Source of the DNA: Bacillota bacterium
GTDB taxonomy: Bacteria; Bacillota; Clostridia; Christensenellales; Aristaeellaceae
Direction: 5' to 3'
Length of the DNA: 32,302 bases
Assembly (NCBI GenBank): GCA_023392515.1
Contig: JAEVYX010000071.1
Span: 1-32,302 of the forward strand
The notes beneath the pieces are model-generated. The model saw only the letters and a program-made list of their open reading frames with translations, was not told the DNA's origin and did no database searches. This document shows, one piece after another, positions 1-6,938 of this stretch. The number at the start of each line of letters is the position of its first letter. Within the stretch, counting starts at the first letter, position 1. The position numbers were made by a program, and so were the translations under genes.

Positions 1-434
1 CAGCCCGGGGCGGCTCACAAGGCGGTGCCTTGACGCTAGCCTGCGCAGCCCTGGCGAATATCCAAGCTGCCGCGCCCGTCTATCCCTTCTTATCCGATTA
101 CAAAAGGGTATGGGAGATGGATCTGGCAGAGGACGCTTATGTGGAACTGAAGCATTATTTCCGCAAGTTTGACCCTACTCATGCCCATGAGGAAGAGATT
201 TTCACCAAGTTGGGCTATATTGATATCCAGAACCTGGCGCCTCGGATCCGGGGAAAGATTCACTTGCATACAGCACTGATGGACAAGATCTGCCCGCCTT
301 CCAGCCAGTTTGCCTGCTATAATAAAATCACCGCGCCCAAGGAAGTAACCTTCTATCCCGACTTCGGCCATGAGGGTCTACCCGGCCAGGATGATGCAAC
401 CCTCCAGTGGTTCGTGAAAGAGTTGCAGAAGTAA
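1..434 (+). CDS. Acetyl xylan esterase (AXE1 / cephalosporin-C deacetylase family), C-terminal part
   Basis: This is the 3' end of a gene that enters from the left edge; the first complete codon is at base 3. The catalytic elbow GGSQGGAL is readable at the very edge, with its serine codon at 15-17. It is followed by ALMDKICPPS (candidate triad Asp, codon 282-284) and FGHEG (candidate triad His, codon 369-371). This spacing is that of the AXE1 alpha/beta hydrolases, which remove acetyl groups from xylan, acetylated sugars or cephalosporin C. About 143 residues of a usual 320 or so are present, so the start, promoter and any signal peptide lie outside. The TAA stop at 432-434 comes two bases before an intergenic repeat. 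Family assignment is firm; the substrate is not readable. Confidence 0.9.
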   Translation, partial: ARGGSQGGALTLACAALANIQAAAPVYPFLSDYKRVWEMDLAEDAYVELKHYFRKFDPTHAHEEEIFTKLGYIDIQNLAPRIRGKIHLHTALMDKICPPSSQFACYNKITAPKEVTFYPDFGHEGLPGQDDATLQWFVKELQK

Positions 435-436
435 CG

Positions 437-509
437 CTGGGGGGCACCGCCCCCCCCAGACCCCTTGCTCAAGGGATTTCATCCCTTGAGAATCCCTATA
501 CAAGGGTAA
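437..509 (+). repeat. Intergenic palindromic repeat, copy A
   Basis: Two stem-loops in series. The first pairs a G-run with a C-run around ACC (437-459). The second has arms CTCAAGGGAT and ATCCCTTGAG around TTC (468-490), and is followed by AATCCCTATACAAGGG. The core AAGGGATTTCATCCCTT is identical in copy B (606-669, minus) and copy C (7576-7643, plus). This copy starts two bases after the esterase stop. It has no U-run, so it is not a classical terminator. With copy B and a 14-base palindrome it fills the gap from 435 to 634. Confidence 0.85.
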
Positions 510-589
510 TTGTTTAAGTCATTTATCTAGGTTTTCATTTACACAAAGCATATGCCATGCACGACATTATCTAAATTACATTCCCTTTG

Positions 590-603
590 CCGCGCATGCG
601 CGG
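590..603. repeat. Perfect 14-base palindrome between two convergent genes
   Basis: CCGCGCATGCGCGG is fully self-complementary and lies between repeat copies A and B, where the esterase and the DUF4364 gene converge. No function can be assigned. Confidence 0.5.
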
Positions 604-605
604 TA

Positions 606-669
606 AACAAGGGATTCTTAAGGGATGAAATCCCTTAAGCGGGGGGGAGGGGGGCAGCGCCCCCCTCAG
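606..669 (-). repeat. Intergenic palindromic repeat, copy B, overlapping the 3' end of the DUF4364 gene
   Basis: Read on the minus strand, it has the same order as copy A: a G-run/C-run stem, then TTAAGGGAT-TTC-ATCCCTTAA, then GAATCCCTT. It is inverted relative to copy A. It supplies the last ten codons (EGGAAPLPPA) and the TAA stop of the DUF4364 gene. Confidence 0.85.
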
Positions 670-1408
670 ACAGCTCCTCAAGCAAAAATTTTCGGAATGT
701 CTGCGCCTTGTCCGGCCAGCGTCCGGCAAAGAACCAAGCCATAGGCTCCGTAGGCAGGGAAAGTGTAAGGGAAAGAAGCGGTGCACTTTGCGGCCCTTCC
801 GTAAGGGTCAGGCGGCAATCACCCTTGTTGGGGTTTATGAGGCAAGCGTGATCTGGAAGCTGGGCCGGCAGCGCGTCCTGCGAAAAATCCCCGCCCAGGG
901 ATTGCATCAAATATCCATAAACGGCCTCGGCCCGGTCCGGCCAGCGGCGGGAAAACAGGTCCGCCTCCTCCCAGGTTTGCAAAGCCGCTGTCAAATCCAT
1001 AAGCGGCAGGTCCTTTTCCATCAATTGCAGATGAAGCGCAAACAAGCCATCCTCCCTGCGGGAAAAGCTTGCGGGCATCTGTTTTTCCCGTTGGAACCGG
1101 ATCCGCCAGCCAGCCGCCGGCGTGCGAATTCGCTGTGCAAGGCTATAGGGCAGGCGGTTGGCAAACAGCGACAGCGTATCCCGGCCCGCTCCCGTCAGGG
1201 CATACAGCGTACCCAGCACATGGGGCTTATTGGACAGCTGCCCTCCCTGCAAAAGCTCTCCCAAGGCCAATTGCAGCGTTATATAATCCATCAAGTCGTT
1301 TTCCACAAAAAACTGCAAAAGCTGCAAGCTGGTGGCGGGGCCAAGCTGCTCCACCGCCAGCAATAGCAAAAGCTTGTTTTCTACATCAGAAACTTTTCGG
1401 GCTTGCAT
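635..1408 (-). CDS. DUF4364 family protein, probable winged-helix regulator
   Basis: 257 residues. The N-terminus (SDVENKLLLLLAVEQLG, then FFVENDLMDYITLQLALGELL) matches DUF4364, a clostridial family with a winged-helix-like fold and no established target. The start ATG at 1408 is preceded by AAAGGAGG with 6 bases of spacing. The protein is longer than the usual 170-180 residues of the family. The extension is C-terminal, and its last ten residues (EGGAAPLPPA) are encoded by repeat copy B. It is a single gene with its own promoter, downstream of the HPr-like gene and separated from it by a terminator. No effector domain is visible. Family call is fairly sure; DNA binding is inferred from the family. 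Confidence 0.75.
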   Translation of the reverse strand: MQARKVSDVENKLLLLLAVEQLGPATSLQLLQFFVENDLMDYITLQLALGELLQGGQLSNKPHVLGTLYALTGAGRDTLSLFANRLPYSLAQRIRTPAAGWRIRFQREKQMPASFSRREDGLFALHLQLMEKDLPLMDLTAALQTWEEADLFSRRWPDRAEAVYGYLMQSLGGDFSQDALPAQLPDHACLINPNKGDCRLTLTEGPQSAPLLSLTLSLPTEPMAWFFAGRWPDKAQTFRKFLLEELSEGGAAPLPPA

Positions 1409-1428
1409 CCGGGCCCTCCTTTCGAGCG

Positions 1429-1455
1429 ATTGTATATATCTGTATGTGCAGTCAA
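1429..1455 (-). promoter_or_regulatory. Candidate promoter of the DUF4364 gene
   Basis: On the minus strand, -35 TTGACT (1455-1450) and -10 TACAAT (1434-1429) are separated by 15 bases, shorter than ideal. The -10 ends about 20 bases before the start codon. Confidence 0.45.
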
Positions 1456-1474
1456 GTGTTTTTGATATTACAGG

Positions 1475-1504
1475 AAAAACCCCCCAAACGGATCGTTTGA
1501 GGGG
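1475..1504 (-). terminator. Intrinsic terminator after the HPr-like gene
   Basis: On the minus strand, CCCCTCAAACG-ATC-CGTTTGGGGGG forms a GC-rich stem with one mismatch, followed directly by TTTTT. It separates the HPr-like gene from the DUF4364 promoter. A second palindrome, GCCTGCCAGGGCAGGC, lies just upstream at 1526-1541. Confidence 0.75.
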
Positions 1505-1555
1505 ATTGCATCAAAATCATACAATGCCTGCCAGGGCAGGCTGTGCGCACCCGTT

Positions 1556-1783
1556 TCAGGCTACAAAAGGCTGGATTTCGGCCATCAGGTCGTCACAGTC
1601 ATCGGTGTAGACTTCCAGGGTGATGGGTTTGCTCAGATCCAGGCTGAAGATACCCAGAATGGATTTGGCGTCCACCACATGGCGGCCGGCACGCAGGTCC
1701 ATGTCATACGGGTAACGGTTGACCAAGTTAACAAACGTCTTAACGTTTTCAGCCAGGCTGAGGCGAATGTTGACGGACTTCAT
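1556..1783 (-). CDS. HPr-like protein lacking the phosphorylatable histidine
   Basis: 75 residues starting at ATG 1783, behind AAAGGGGG. A longer reading from 1885 exists but has no ribosome site. The second half, VDAKSILGIFSLDLSKP, aligns with the regulatory-serine region of HPr (KSIMGVMSLG), so a Ser46 equivalent is present. The first half lacks the GLHARPA motif: where His15 should be the sequence reads LAENVKTFV. It therefore cannot act as a PTS phosphocarrier through that histidine. Crh of Bacillus is a known HPr-like protein without His15 that acts as a regulator when serine-phosphorylated; a similar role is inference only. It is monocistronic, with a good promoter and a downstream terminator. 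Confidence 0.75.
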   Translation of the reverse strand: MKSVNIRLSLAENVKTFVNLVNRYPYDMDLRAGRHVVDAKSILGIFSLDLSKPITLEVYTDDCDDLMAEIQPFVA

Positions 1784-1816
1784 CAATGAAGCACCCCCTT
1801 TATTTGGTACTATTAC

Positions 1817-1858
1817 ATTATACAAGGTTTCCATAAAAAATGCAAGGCACTTTGCATT
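1817..1858 (-). promoter_or_regulatory. Promoter of the HPr-like gene with an overlapping inverted repeat
   Basis: On the minus strand, -35 TTGCAT (1845-1840), a 17-base spacer and -10 TATAAT (1822-1817). A perfect inverted repeat, AATGCAA-N6-TTGCATT (1839-1858), covers the -35 and looks like an operator. Confidence 0.65.
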
Positions 1859-1921
1859 CATCCATAAAAAAAGTTCGCTTCCCATAACGAAAAAAGGAGA
1901 AAAATGCGTTCTGATGAAGCC

Positions 1922-2761
1922 TTATCTGGATAATTTCATTCGTCTGACCACCATATCAGGTTCCACATTCTCCCAGAAGCCCATTTCTGGCATCAGAGCA
2001 AAGTTCTTAGCATCTTCTATCCGCCTGACAGGAATGCCATACGCTTTGAAAAGTTTGTCCTCTGTCAGCACTTCTTCTATAGGCCCCGCAGCAATCAGCC
2101 GGCCTTCGGACAATAGAAGCGCCTCGTCAGCAAAATGAGCCGCCAGGTTTAAATCGTGCAATACGCAGGCCACAGTCATCTGCTGCTCTTTGGCCAGGCG
2201 GGACAATAGCTGCATCACTGCCACCTGATGGCCGATATCCAGGCTGGAAACAGGCTCATCCAGTAAAAGAACAGGGGTATGCTGGCACAAAGCCCGGGCA
2301 ATGGCGGCCCGCTGGAGTTCGCCCCCCGACAGCGTCGCAGCCGGCCGGTCATAAAGGGACGCGATTCCCGTTTGCGCCATAGCCTCCTGAGCCAGCCGCC
2401 GCTCCGCAGGACCTTCCAGTGAAAAATGGGGCAGGTGCGGGGTACGGCCCAGCAAAACAAGATCCATAACCGTCATATCCAGCAAAGCTTCCGTTCTTTG
2501 GGGGACCAGGGCAATATGGCGCGCCCGCTGCCGCGAAGACAGCTTTAAGACATCCTTTCCTGAAAGGAAGACGGTTCCGCTTTGCGCCGGGATCAACCCT
2601 GCCATAAGGCGCAAAAGCGTAGTCTTTCCCGAGCCATTAGGGCCCAGGATAACCGTCAGCCTGCCCGGCGAAAACCCGGCGCTCACATCCGCAAGCGCGG
2701 GCTTTCCCGGCACAAAGGCATAGGATACCTGGGACAGGGTAAGGGTTTCAGGCGCTGCCAT
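1922..2761 (-). CDS. ABC transporter ATP-binding protein, FecE/FhuC type
   Basis: 279 residues with a complete nucleotide-binding domain: Walker A GPNGSGKTT near residue 40, Q-loop in LVPQRTE, signature LSGGELQRAAIARAL, Walker B VLLLDEPVSSLD and H-loop VLHDLNLAAH. The sequence is closest to the ATPases of iron-siderophore, heme or cobalamin importers. The start ATG at 2761 follows GGAGG. No BtuC/FecD-type permease or binding protein is present beside it or anywhere in the window, so its partners must be encoded elsewhere. It lies 58 bases downstream of the ABC-F gene but has its own extended -10. Family is firm; the cargo is unknown. Confidence 0.85.
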   Translation of the reverse strand: MAAPETLTLSQVSYAFVPGKPALADVSAGFSPGRLTVILGPNGSGKTTLLRLMAGLIPAQSGTVFLSGKDVLKLSSRQRARHIALVPQRTEALLDMTVMDLVLLGRTPHLPHFSLEGPAERRLAQEAMAQTGIASLYDRPAATLSGGELQRAAIARALCQHTPVLLLDEPVSSLDIGHQVAVMQLLSRLAKEQQMTVACVLHDLNLAAHFADEALLLSEGRLIAAGPIEEVLTEDKLFKAYGIPVRRIEDAKNFALMPEMGFWENVEPDMVVRRMKLSR

Positions 2762-2793
2762 AGGGCCTCCTCATGGATGCGTGGTTTTTCTGC

Positions 2794-2803
2794 ATTATAC
2801 CAT
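2794..2803 (-). promoter_or_regulatory. Extended -10 promoter of the FecE-type ATPase gene
   Basis: ATGGTATAAT on the minus strand contains TGG-TATAAT, an extended -10. No convincing -35 is seen. The same ten bases occur at the dnaD-like and dnaE promoters. Confidence 0.5.
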
Positions 2804-2819
2804 CATCCGCCTGATTTTA

Positions 2820-4433
2820 CTACGGAAGTGCCCGGTATTCCCTTAAGCAGGAGGCATATTCCGCCTCCAACTGTTCCTTCTGAGCAGGATTTGCCTGAGT
2901 CATTTGTGCCATCAATTGGGACAGCCGCATTTGCAGAATTGATTTTGACAGCGGCTCCCCGGCCTCCTGACTTTGCCGATAGGATGAGAACGTGCCTTCG
3001 TACGTTTCCAACCGCCCATTTTGCACAAAGAGCAGCCGGTCAGCCACCGCTTCTGTAAAGGCCTGATCATGGGAGACAAAAAGCACCGTGCCCTCATATT
3101 CCTTCAGCATGCTTTCCAATACCGACAGGGACAGAATATCCAGGTAATTGGTGGGTTCATCCAGCAAAAGCACGTTGGCCTGGCTAACAAAAAGCTGAGC
3201 AAACGCAAGCTTCACCCTTTCCCCGCCGGACAGGACTCCGGCAGGCTTTTGAAGGGATTCCCGAGAGAACAATAACCGGCTTAGGATGGTGCGTACCACC
3301 GTTTCACGCTGCACGCTGTGAAGGAGCGCGTTTTGCAGCACGGTTTTCTCCATATCCAGGGTTTCAAACTCCTGACGAAATACGCCCAGAGCGGCCTTGG
3401 GCGTTATTTGAACACCCGCAGCCCGGTTTTGAATCAAGCTCAGGAGGGTTGTTTTTCCGGCCCCGTTGGGCCCCATCAGCGCTGTTTTGCTGCCCAGCGG
3501 CAGTTGAAAGGATGCGTCGGTAAAAAGCGGGTGGTCATACCCGAAGGCAATATGCTCACCTCTTATGACGATCCGGGTTTGCGGCGGATCGGTAAGAAAG
3601 AAATCAAGATGGATGGATGTCTCCTCCCGGGGGCGGTCCACTTTTTCCATTTTATCCAGCCGGGTTTGAATCGCGTTCCGGCTGCTGTCCAGCTTTTTCT
3701 TGGCCGTGCCGCCCGCCCGCTTATGAAGCCTTGCTTCACTGTTGCCCATACGCCGGGGCGCATCCCGCACAGCGGCAGCTTTCTGCTTAAGCCCTTGCAG
3801 CGTCTGCTCCAACTGTTCCTTTTTCCGGGTATACCTTTCGTAATCCCTGACCTGCTGGGATTTCTCCGTTTCCTTGATTTGAAGGTAATCCGCATAGTTG
3901 CCGGGATAGACGGTGATGGTCTCCTCCTGCAAAAGCCAAATATGATTGCAGTGGCCGTTTAAAAGCTCCCGGTCATGGCTGACCAGCACGAAGGTATCGC
4001 ACTGCCGAAGCTTTTTTTGAAGCAATGCCCGGCCTTCCGCATCCAGGTTGGCGGTGGGCTCATCGCATAGAAGCAGCTTAATTCTGGACAAATCCGCTTC
4101 GCTCAGCCTCAGGCGCGTCTGCTCTCCGCCGCTTCGCTCCGCGCGGCCCGCAGGCTCCGTCACATGGAATTCCTTCAATGCCTGGCGGCTGCCCCCATCC
4201 TGGGCGGCACCGAATTGGTGCACCAGATGAAGGGGTACAAACCTTTCCACATGGCCTTTATCCGGCTCGGTTTCGCCGCTCAAAATGGACAGCAGCGTAG
4301 ATTTGCCTACGCCGTTTTGTCCAATAAGACCAATGCGGTCGCCCTGATAGATTTTAAGAATGGGGATGGAAAACAGCCGCCGCTGCCCGATATGCTTTTC
4401 CAGCTGCGTCGCTTCCAGATAACAAAATGACAT
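2820..4433 (-). CDS. ABC-F family ATPase, probable ribosome-protection antibiotic resistance protein
   Basis: 537 residues from ATG 4433, which follows GGGAGG; a longer frame upstream belongs to the leader. Two ABC domains without membrane segments: Walker A GQNGVGKST, signature SGGEQTRLRL and Walker B LLLCDEPTANLD in the first; GPNGAGKTT, LSGGERVKLAF and VLLLDEPTNYLD in the second. The basic linker between them contains RRMGNSEARLHKR, as in the Vga/Lsa/VmlR/CplR group. Those proteins bind the ribosomal E site and release lincosamides, pleuromutilins and streptogramin A from the peptidyl-transferase centre. Both catalytic glutamates are present. The leader carries a candidate ribosome-controlled attenuator, which supports the resistance role. 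The exact drug range cannot be read from sequence. Confidence 0.85.
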   Translation of the reverse strand: MSFCYLEATQLEKHIGQRRLFSIPILKIYQGDRIGLIGQNGVGKSTLLSILSGETEPDKGHVERFVPLHLVHQFGAAQDGGSRQALKEFHVTEPAGRAERSGGEQTRLRLSEADLSRIKLLLCDEPTANLDAEGRALLQKKLRQCDTFVLVSHDRELLNGHCNHIWLLQEETITVYPGNYADYLQIKETEKSQQVRDYERYTRKKEQLEQTLQGLKQKAAAVRDAPRRMGNSEARLHKRAGGTAKKKLDSSRNAIQTRLDKMEKVDRPREETSIHLDFFLTDPPQTRIVIRGEHIAFGYDHPLFTDASFQLPLGSKTALMGPNGAGKTTLLSLIQNRAAGVQITPKAALGVFRQEFETLDMEKTVLQNALLHSVQRETVVRTILSRLLFSRESLQKPAGVLSGGERVKLAFAQLFVSQANVLLLDEPTNYLDILSLSVLESMLKEYEGTVLFVSHDQAFTEAVADRLLFVQNGRLETYEGTFSSYRQSQEAGEPLSKSILQMRLSQLMAQMTQANPAQKEQLEAEYASCLREYRALP

Positions 4434-4476
4434 CAAAAAACCTCCCGTCGCATAGCGCACCGGAAGGCACAGGCGT

Positions 4477-4500
4477 AAAAAAGCCCAACAAAAAAAGGGC
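4477..4500 (-). terminator. Candidate attenuator terminator in the ABC-F leader
   Basis: On the minus strand, GCCC (4500-4497) can pair with GGGC (4486-4483) across a U-rich loop, followed by TTTTTT (4482-4477). The stem is only 4 bp, so it is weak by itself. It lies about 43 bases before the ABC-F start codon and 73 bases after the leader ORF. Confidence 0.5.
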
Positions 4501-4510
4501 GGCAGCCTGC

Positions 4511-4587
4511 GCATATTCCGATGCAAAACAAAGCTCTACATCATTTAGAGCTTTCGGCTGTTTTGCGTTCGGTTACTTGCGCATGCC
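4511..4587 (-). promoter_or_regulatory. Leader stem-loops of the ABC-F gene (candidate antibiotic-responsive attenuator)
   Basis: Between the leader ORF and the terminator, the minus strand forms a hairpin with arms AAAGCTCTA (4554-4546) and TAGAGCTTT (4538-4530). It is extended after a bulge by GCAAAAC (4566-4560) pairing with GTTTTGC (4529-4523). The leader ORF lies inside a long-range pairing: its TGCGCA pairs with TGCGCA just upstream of the terminator. A ribosome stalled on the leader ORF would break that outer pairing. The layout fits ribosome-mediated attenuation. Confidence 0.55.
4573..4584 (-). CDS. Three-codon leader ORF (MRK) upstream of the ABC-F gene
   Basis: ATG CGC AAG TAA on the minus strand, starting about 37 bases after the -10, with AAGG 9 bases before the ATG. 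Very short leader peptides control several ARE ABC-F and methyltransferase genes in Bacillota. Translation here is inferred from position and structure only. Confidence 0.45.
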   Translation of the reverse strand: MRK

Positions 4588-4621
4588 TGAAAACCTTACC
4601 CTTTCTTCACGTGATACTTTT

Positions 4622-4650
4622 ATTGTAGGAGATGCGCCCCATTTTGTCAA
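4622..4650 (-). promoter_or_regulatory. Strong promoter of the ABC-F leader
   Basis: On the minus strand, -35 TTGACA (4650-4645), 17 bases, -10 TACAAT (4627-4622). The -35 is a consensus match and the -10 is one base off. It overlaps the -35 of the divergent recD2 promoter. Confidence 0.85.
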
Positions 4651-4672
4651 GGTCAGGTTCCTATGCTATAAT
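4644..4672 (+). promoter_or_regulatory. Promoter of recD2-comF
   Basis: -35 TTGTCA (4644-4649), 17 bases, -10 TATAAT (4667-4672) with TG one base upstream (extended -10). Back to back with the ABC-F promoter; the two -35 hexamers share five bases. Confidence 0.75.
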
Positions 4673-4706
4673 AGGGACAAGATTTTCCATGAAATGAGGC
4701 GTGCCT

Positions 4707-6938
4707 GTGGAGCGGCTGGAGGCCACGGTGGCGGAAACCACCTACCGCAATGAGGACAATGGGTATACCGTATTGCAGGTGCGCACCGGCCGGGAGCGGG
4801 TAACGGTGGTGGGTTCGCTGCCGGAACTGGCCTCCGGGGAGCAAATCGTACTGGATGGAACCTGGACGGAGCATCCCCAATATGGCAGGCAATGGAAGGC
4901 GACAGGCTGCGAAATCGTCAAGCCCACAACCCTTTTGGGCATTGAACGGTATCTGGGTTCCGGACTTATCAAGGGTGTAGGCCCTGCTACAGCCAAACTC
5001 CTGGTAGCCCATTTCGGCAAGGATGTTCTGGATATCCTGAGCGAGCATCCCGAAAGACTTTCAGAAGTTCCAAAGATGGGCAAAAAGCGGGGAGATATGA
5101 TCGCCCAAAGCTACCGGGATCAAATGCATGCCAGGCAAGCCATGGTATTTCTACAAAGCTATGGGGTGAGTGCGCCCCTGGCGGTAAAGATCAGCCGCCT
5201 GTATGGCGACCAGGCTCAAATCCTCATCCGGGAAAACCCCTACCGCCTGGTGGATGAAGTGGAAGGAGTCGGATTTCTGACCGCTGACCGCATCGCCCTG
5301 TCCATGGGCCTTTCGGCGGATTCCGAATACCGCGTCCGCTCCTGCTTGAAATACACCTTGCAGGAAGCTGCCAGCAATGGCGGACATGTTTACTTGCCCA
5401 GAAGCGAGCTGATAAGCCGTACGGTAAAGCTCTTGCATGTGGAAGACGTGCTGGTGGAAAGCGCGCTGCAGGAACTGCTTCTTAAAAGGGATATGATCAT
5501 GGGTGAGACGGAAGGCGAGGATGCGGCTATTTACCTGCCCTTGTATCATAACGCGGAGCGGGAAGTGGCAAGACGAATTCATGAATTGATGGCGGCCTTT
5601 CCCTACCAAAAAAGCAGGGATGCCGAGAAGTCCATAGAAAAATTCGAGCGGGAAAAGGGCGTACGCTTCAGCGCCCAGCAGCGCAAGGCTGTTCAGGCCG
5701 CGGTAGAGGAAGGGGTCATGGTCATCACAGGCGGCCCCGGCACAGGCAAAACCACCATCATCAACTGCATCATCCGCCTTTTGTCTGCCGGGGACGAGGT
5801 TCTTCTTTGCGCGCCCTCAGGCCGGGCAGCCAAACGCATGACCGAGGCAACCGGGGTGGAGGCAAAAACCATCCACCGCCTGCTAGAATATGGCGGAGAT
5901 GAGGACAGCTTTGCCAGAAGCCAGGATAACCCCTTGGAGGCAGGCTGCATTATTGTGGATGAGATGTCCATGGTGGATATACTTCTCATGCGGAACCTGC
6001 TTCGGGCCATTGAGCCGGGAACAAGGCTTATCCTGGTGGGTGATGCAGATCAACTGCCCCCCGTAGGCCCTGGAAATGTGCTGGCGGATATCCTGCAAAG
6101 CGAAACGGTGCCCAGTGTCCGCCTGACGGAAATCTTTCGTCAGGATGAGCACAGCATGATTGTGTTAAGCGCTCACCGGGTAAATGCGGGAGAAATGCCC
6201 CTGTGCAATGAGCGGGACGGGGATGTTTTTTTCGAAAGAAAACCGGCGGTGGCCGACGCGGCGGCCAGTATTGTGGCCCTTTGCGCCAAGCGGCTGCCCG
6301 GCTTTCTGGGAATAACCGAGGACCAGCGGCTTTATGAGGCGGTACGGCAAATCCAGGTATTGTCCCCCACCAAAAAGGGGGATTGCGGCGTATGGGCGCT
6401 GAATCGGCTCTTGCAGGAGGCTTTCAATCCGCCCGCCATGGGCAGGCCTTCCCTCACCTTTGGGGAAACCTTGTTCCGCGTTGGAGACAAGGTGATCCAT
6501 ACGAAAAACGATTATCAAATCGAATGGCGGCGCAAAACCGGCGCAGTGTGGGAGGAAGGCACCGGCGTATTCAATGGCGATGTAGGCTTTATTGAGGCCA
6601 TTGACCCGGAGGACCGCACGTTAACCGTCCGCTTTGATGACGACCGCGTGGTGGATTATGAAGAGCAGCAGCGGGAGGCGCTGGAGTTGGCCTACTGCCT
6701 GTCGGTTCATAAAAGCCAGGGCAGCGAATTTCCTGTGGTGGTGCTTCCGGTGGTGGGCGGCCCGCCCATGCTGATGACAAGAAACCTGTTCTACACCGCT
6801 ATAACCCGGGCCAGGCGCCTGGTAGTGCTAGTGGGCCGGGAAGATGTGATTGCCGCCATGGTTCGCAACAACCATATTGCCAAGCGGTATACCACCCTGT
6901 GCAGCCGTTTGAAGGAGATGACGGGATGGATCTCCTGA
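4707..6938 (+). CDS. recD2: ATP-dependent helicase RecD2
   Basis: 743 residues from GTG 4707, chosen because GAGG (4695-4698) sits 8 bases before it; the GTG at 4701 is too close to that site. The order is that of RecD2: an N-terminal OB-like region (RNEDNGYTVLQV), helix-hairpin-helix repeats (GVGPATAKLL, near residue 90), then an SF1B motor with Walker A GGPGTGKTT near 341, Walker B IIVDEMSMVD near 417, and the C-terminal motifs SVHKSQGSEF near 665 and FYTAITRARR. RecD2 is a 5'-3' DNA helicase that works without RecBC in repair and replication-fork maintenance. It overlaps comF by 13 bases, so the two genes are co-transcribed. Confidence 0.95.
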   Translation: MERLEATVAETTYRNEDNGYTVLQVRTGRERVTVVGSLPELASGEQIVLDGTWTEHPQYGRQWKATGCEIVKPTTLLGIERYLGSGLIKGVGPATAKLLVAHFGKDVLDILSEHPERLSEVPKMGKKRGDMIAQSYRDQMHARQAMVFLQSYGVSAPLAVKISRLYGDQAQILIRENPYRLVDEVEGVGFLTADRIALSMGLSADSEYRVRSCLKYTLQEAASNGGHVYLPRSELISRTVKLLHVEDVLVESALQELLLKRDMIMGETEGEDAAIYLPLYHNAEREVARRIHELMAAFPYQKSRDAEKSIEKFEREKGVRFSAQQRKAVQAAVEEGVMVITGGPGTGKTTIINCIIRLLSAGDEVLLCAPSGRAAKRMTEATGVEAKTIHRLLEYGGDEDSFARSQDNPLEAGCIIVDEMSMVDILLMRNLLRAIEPGTRLILVGDADQLPPVGPGNVLADILQSETVPSVRLTEIFRQDEHSMIVLSAHRVNAGEMPLCNERDGDVFFERKPAVADAAASIVALCAKRLPGFLGITEDQRLYEAVRQIQVLSPTKKGDCGVWALNRLLQEAFNPPAMGRPSLTFGETLFRVGDKVIHTKNDYQIEWRRKTGAVWEEGTGVFNGDVGFIEAIDPEDRTLTVRFDDDRVVDYEEQQREALELAYCLSVHKSQGSEFPVVVLPVVGGPPMLMTRNLFYTAITRARRLVVLVGREDVIAAMVRNNHIAKRYTTLCSRLKEMTGWIS

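Noticed and set aside
437..669. Repeats A and B as a CRISPR or an insertion-sequence remnant
   Set aside because: There are only two facing copies here, no regular spacers, no transposase and no target duplication.
4594..4610. A second leader ORF in the ABC-F leader (GTG AAG AAA GGG TAA, minus strand)
   Set aside because: It begins within about 17 bases of the -10, so there is no room for a ribosome site; the ATG CGC AAG TAA ORF is better placed.
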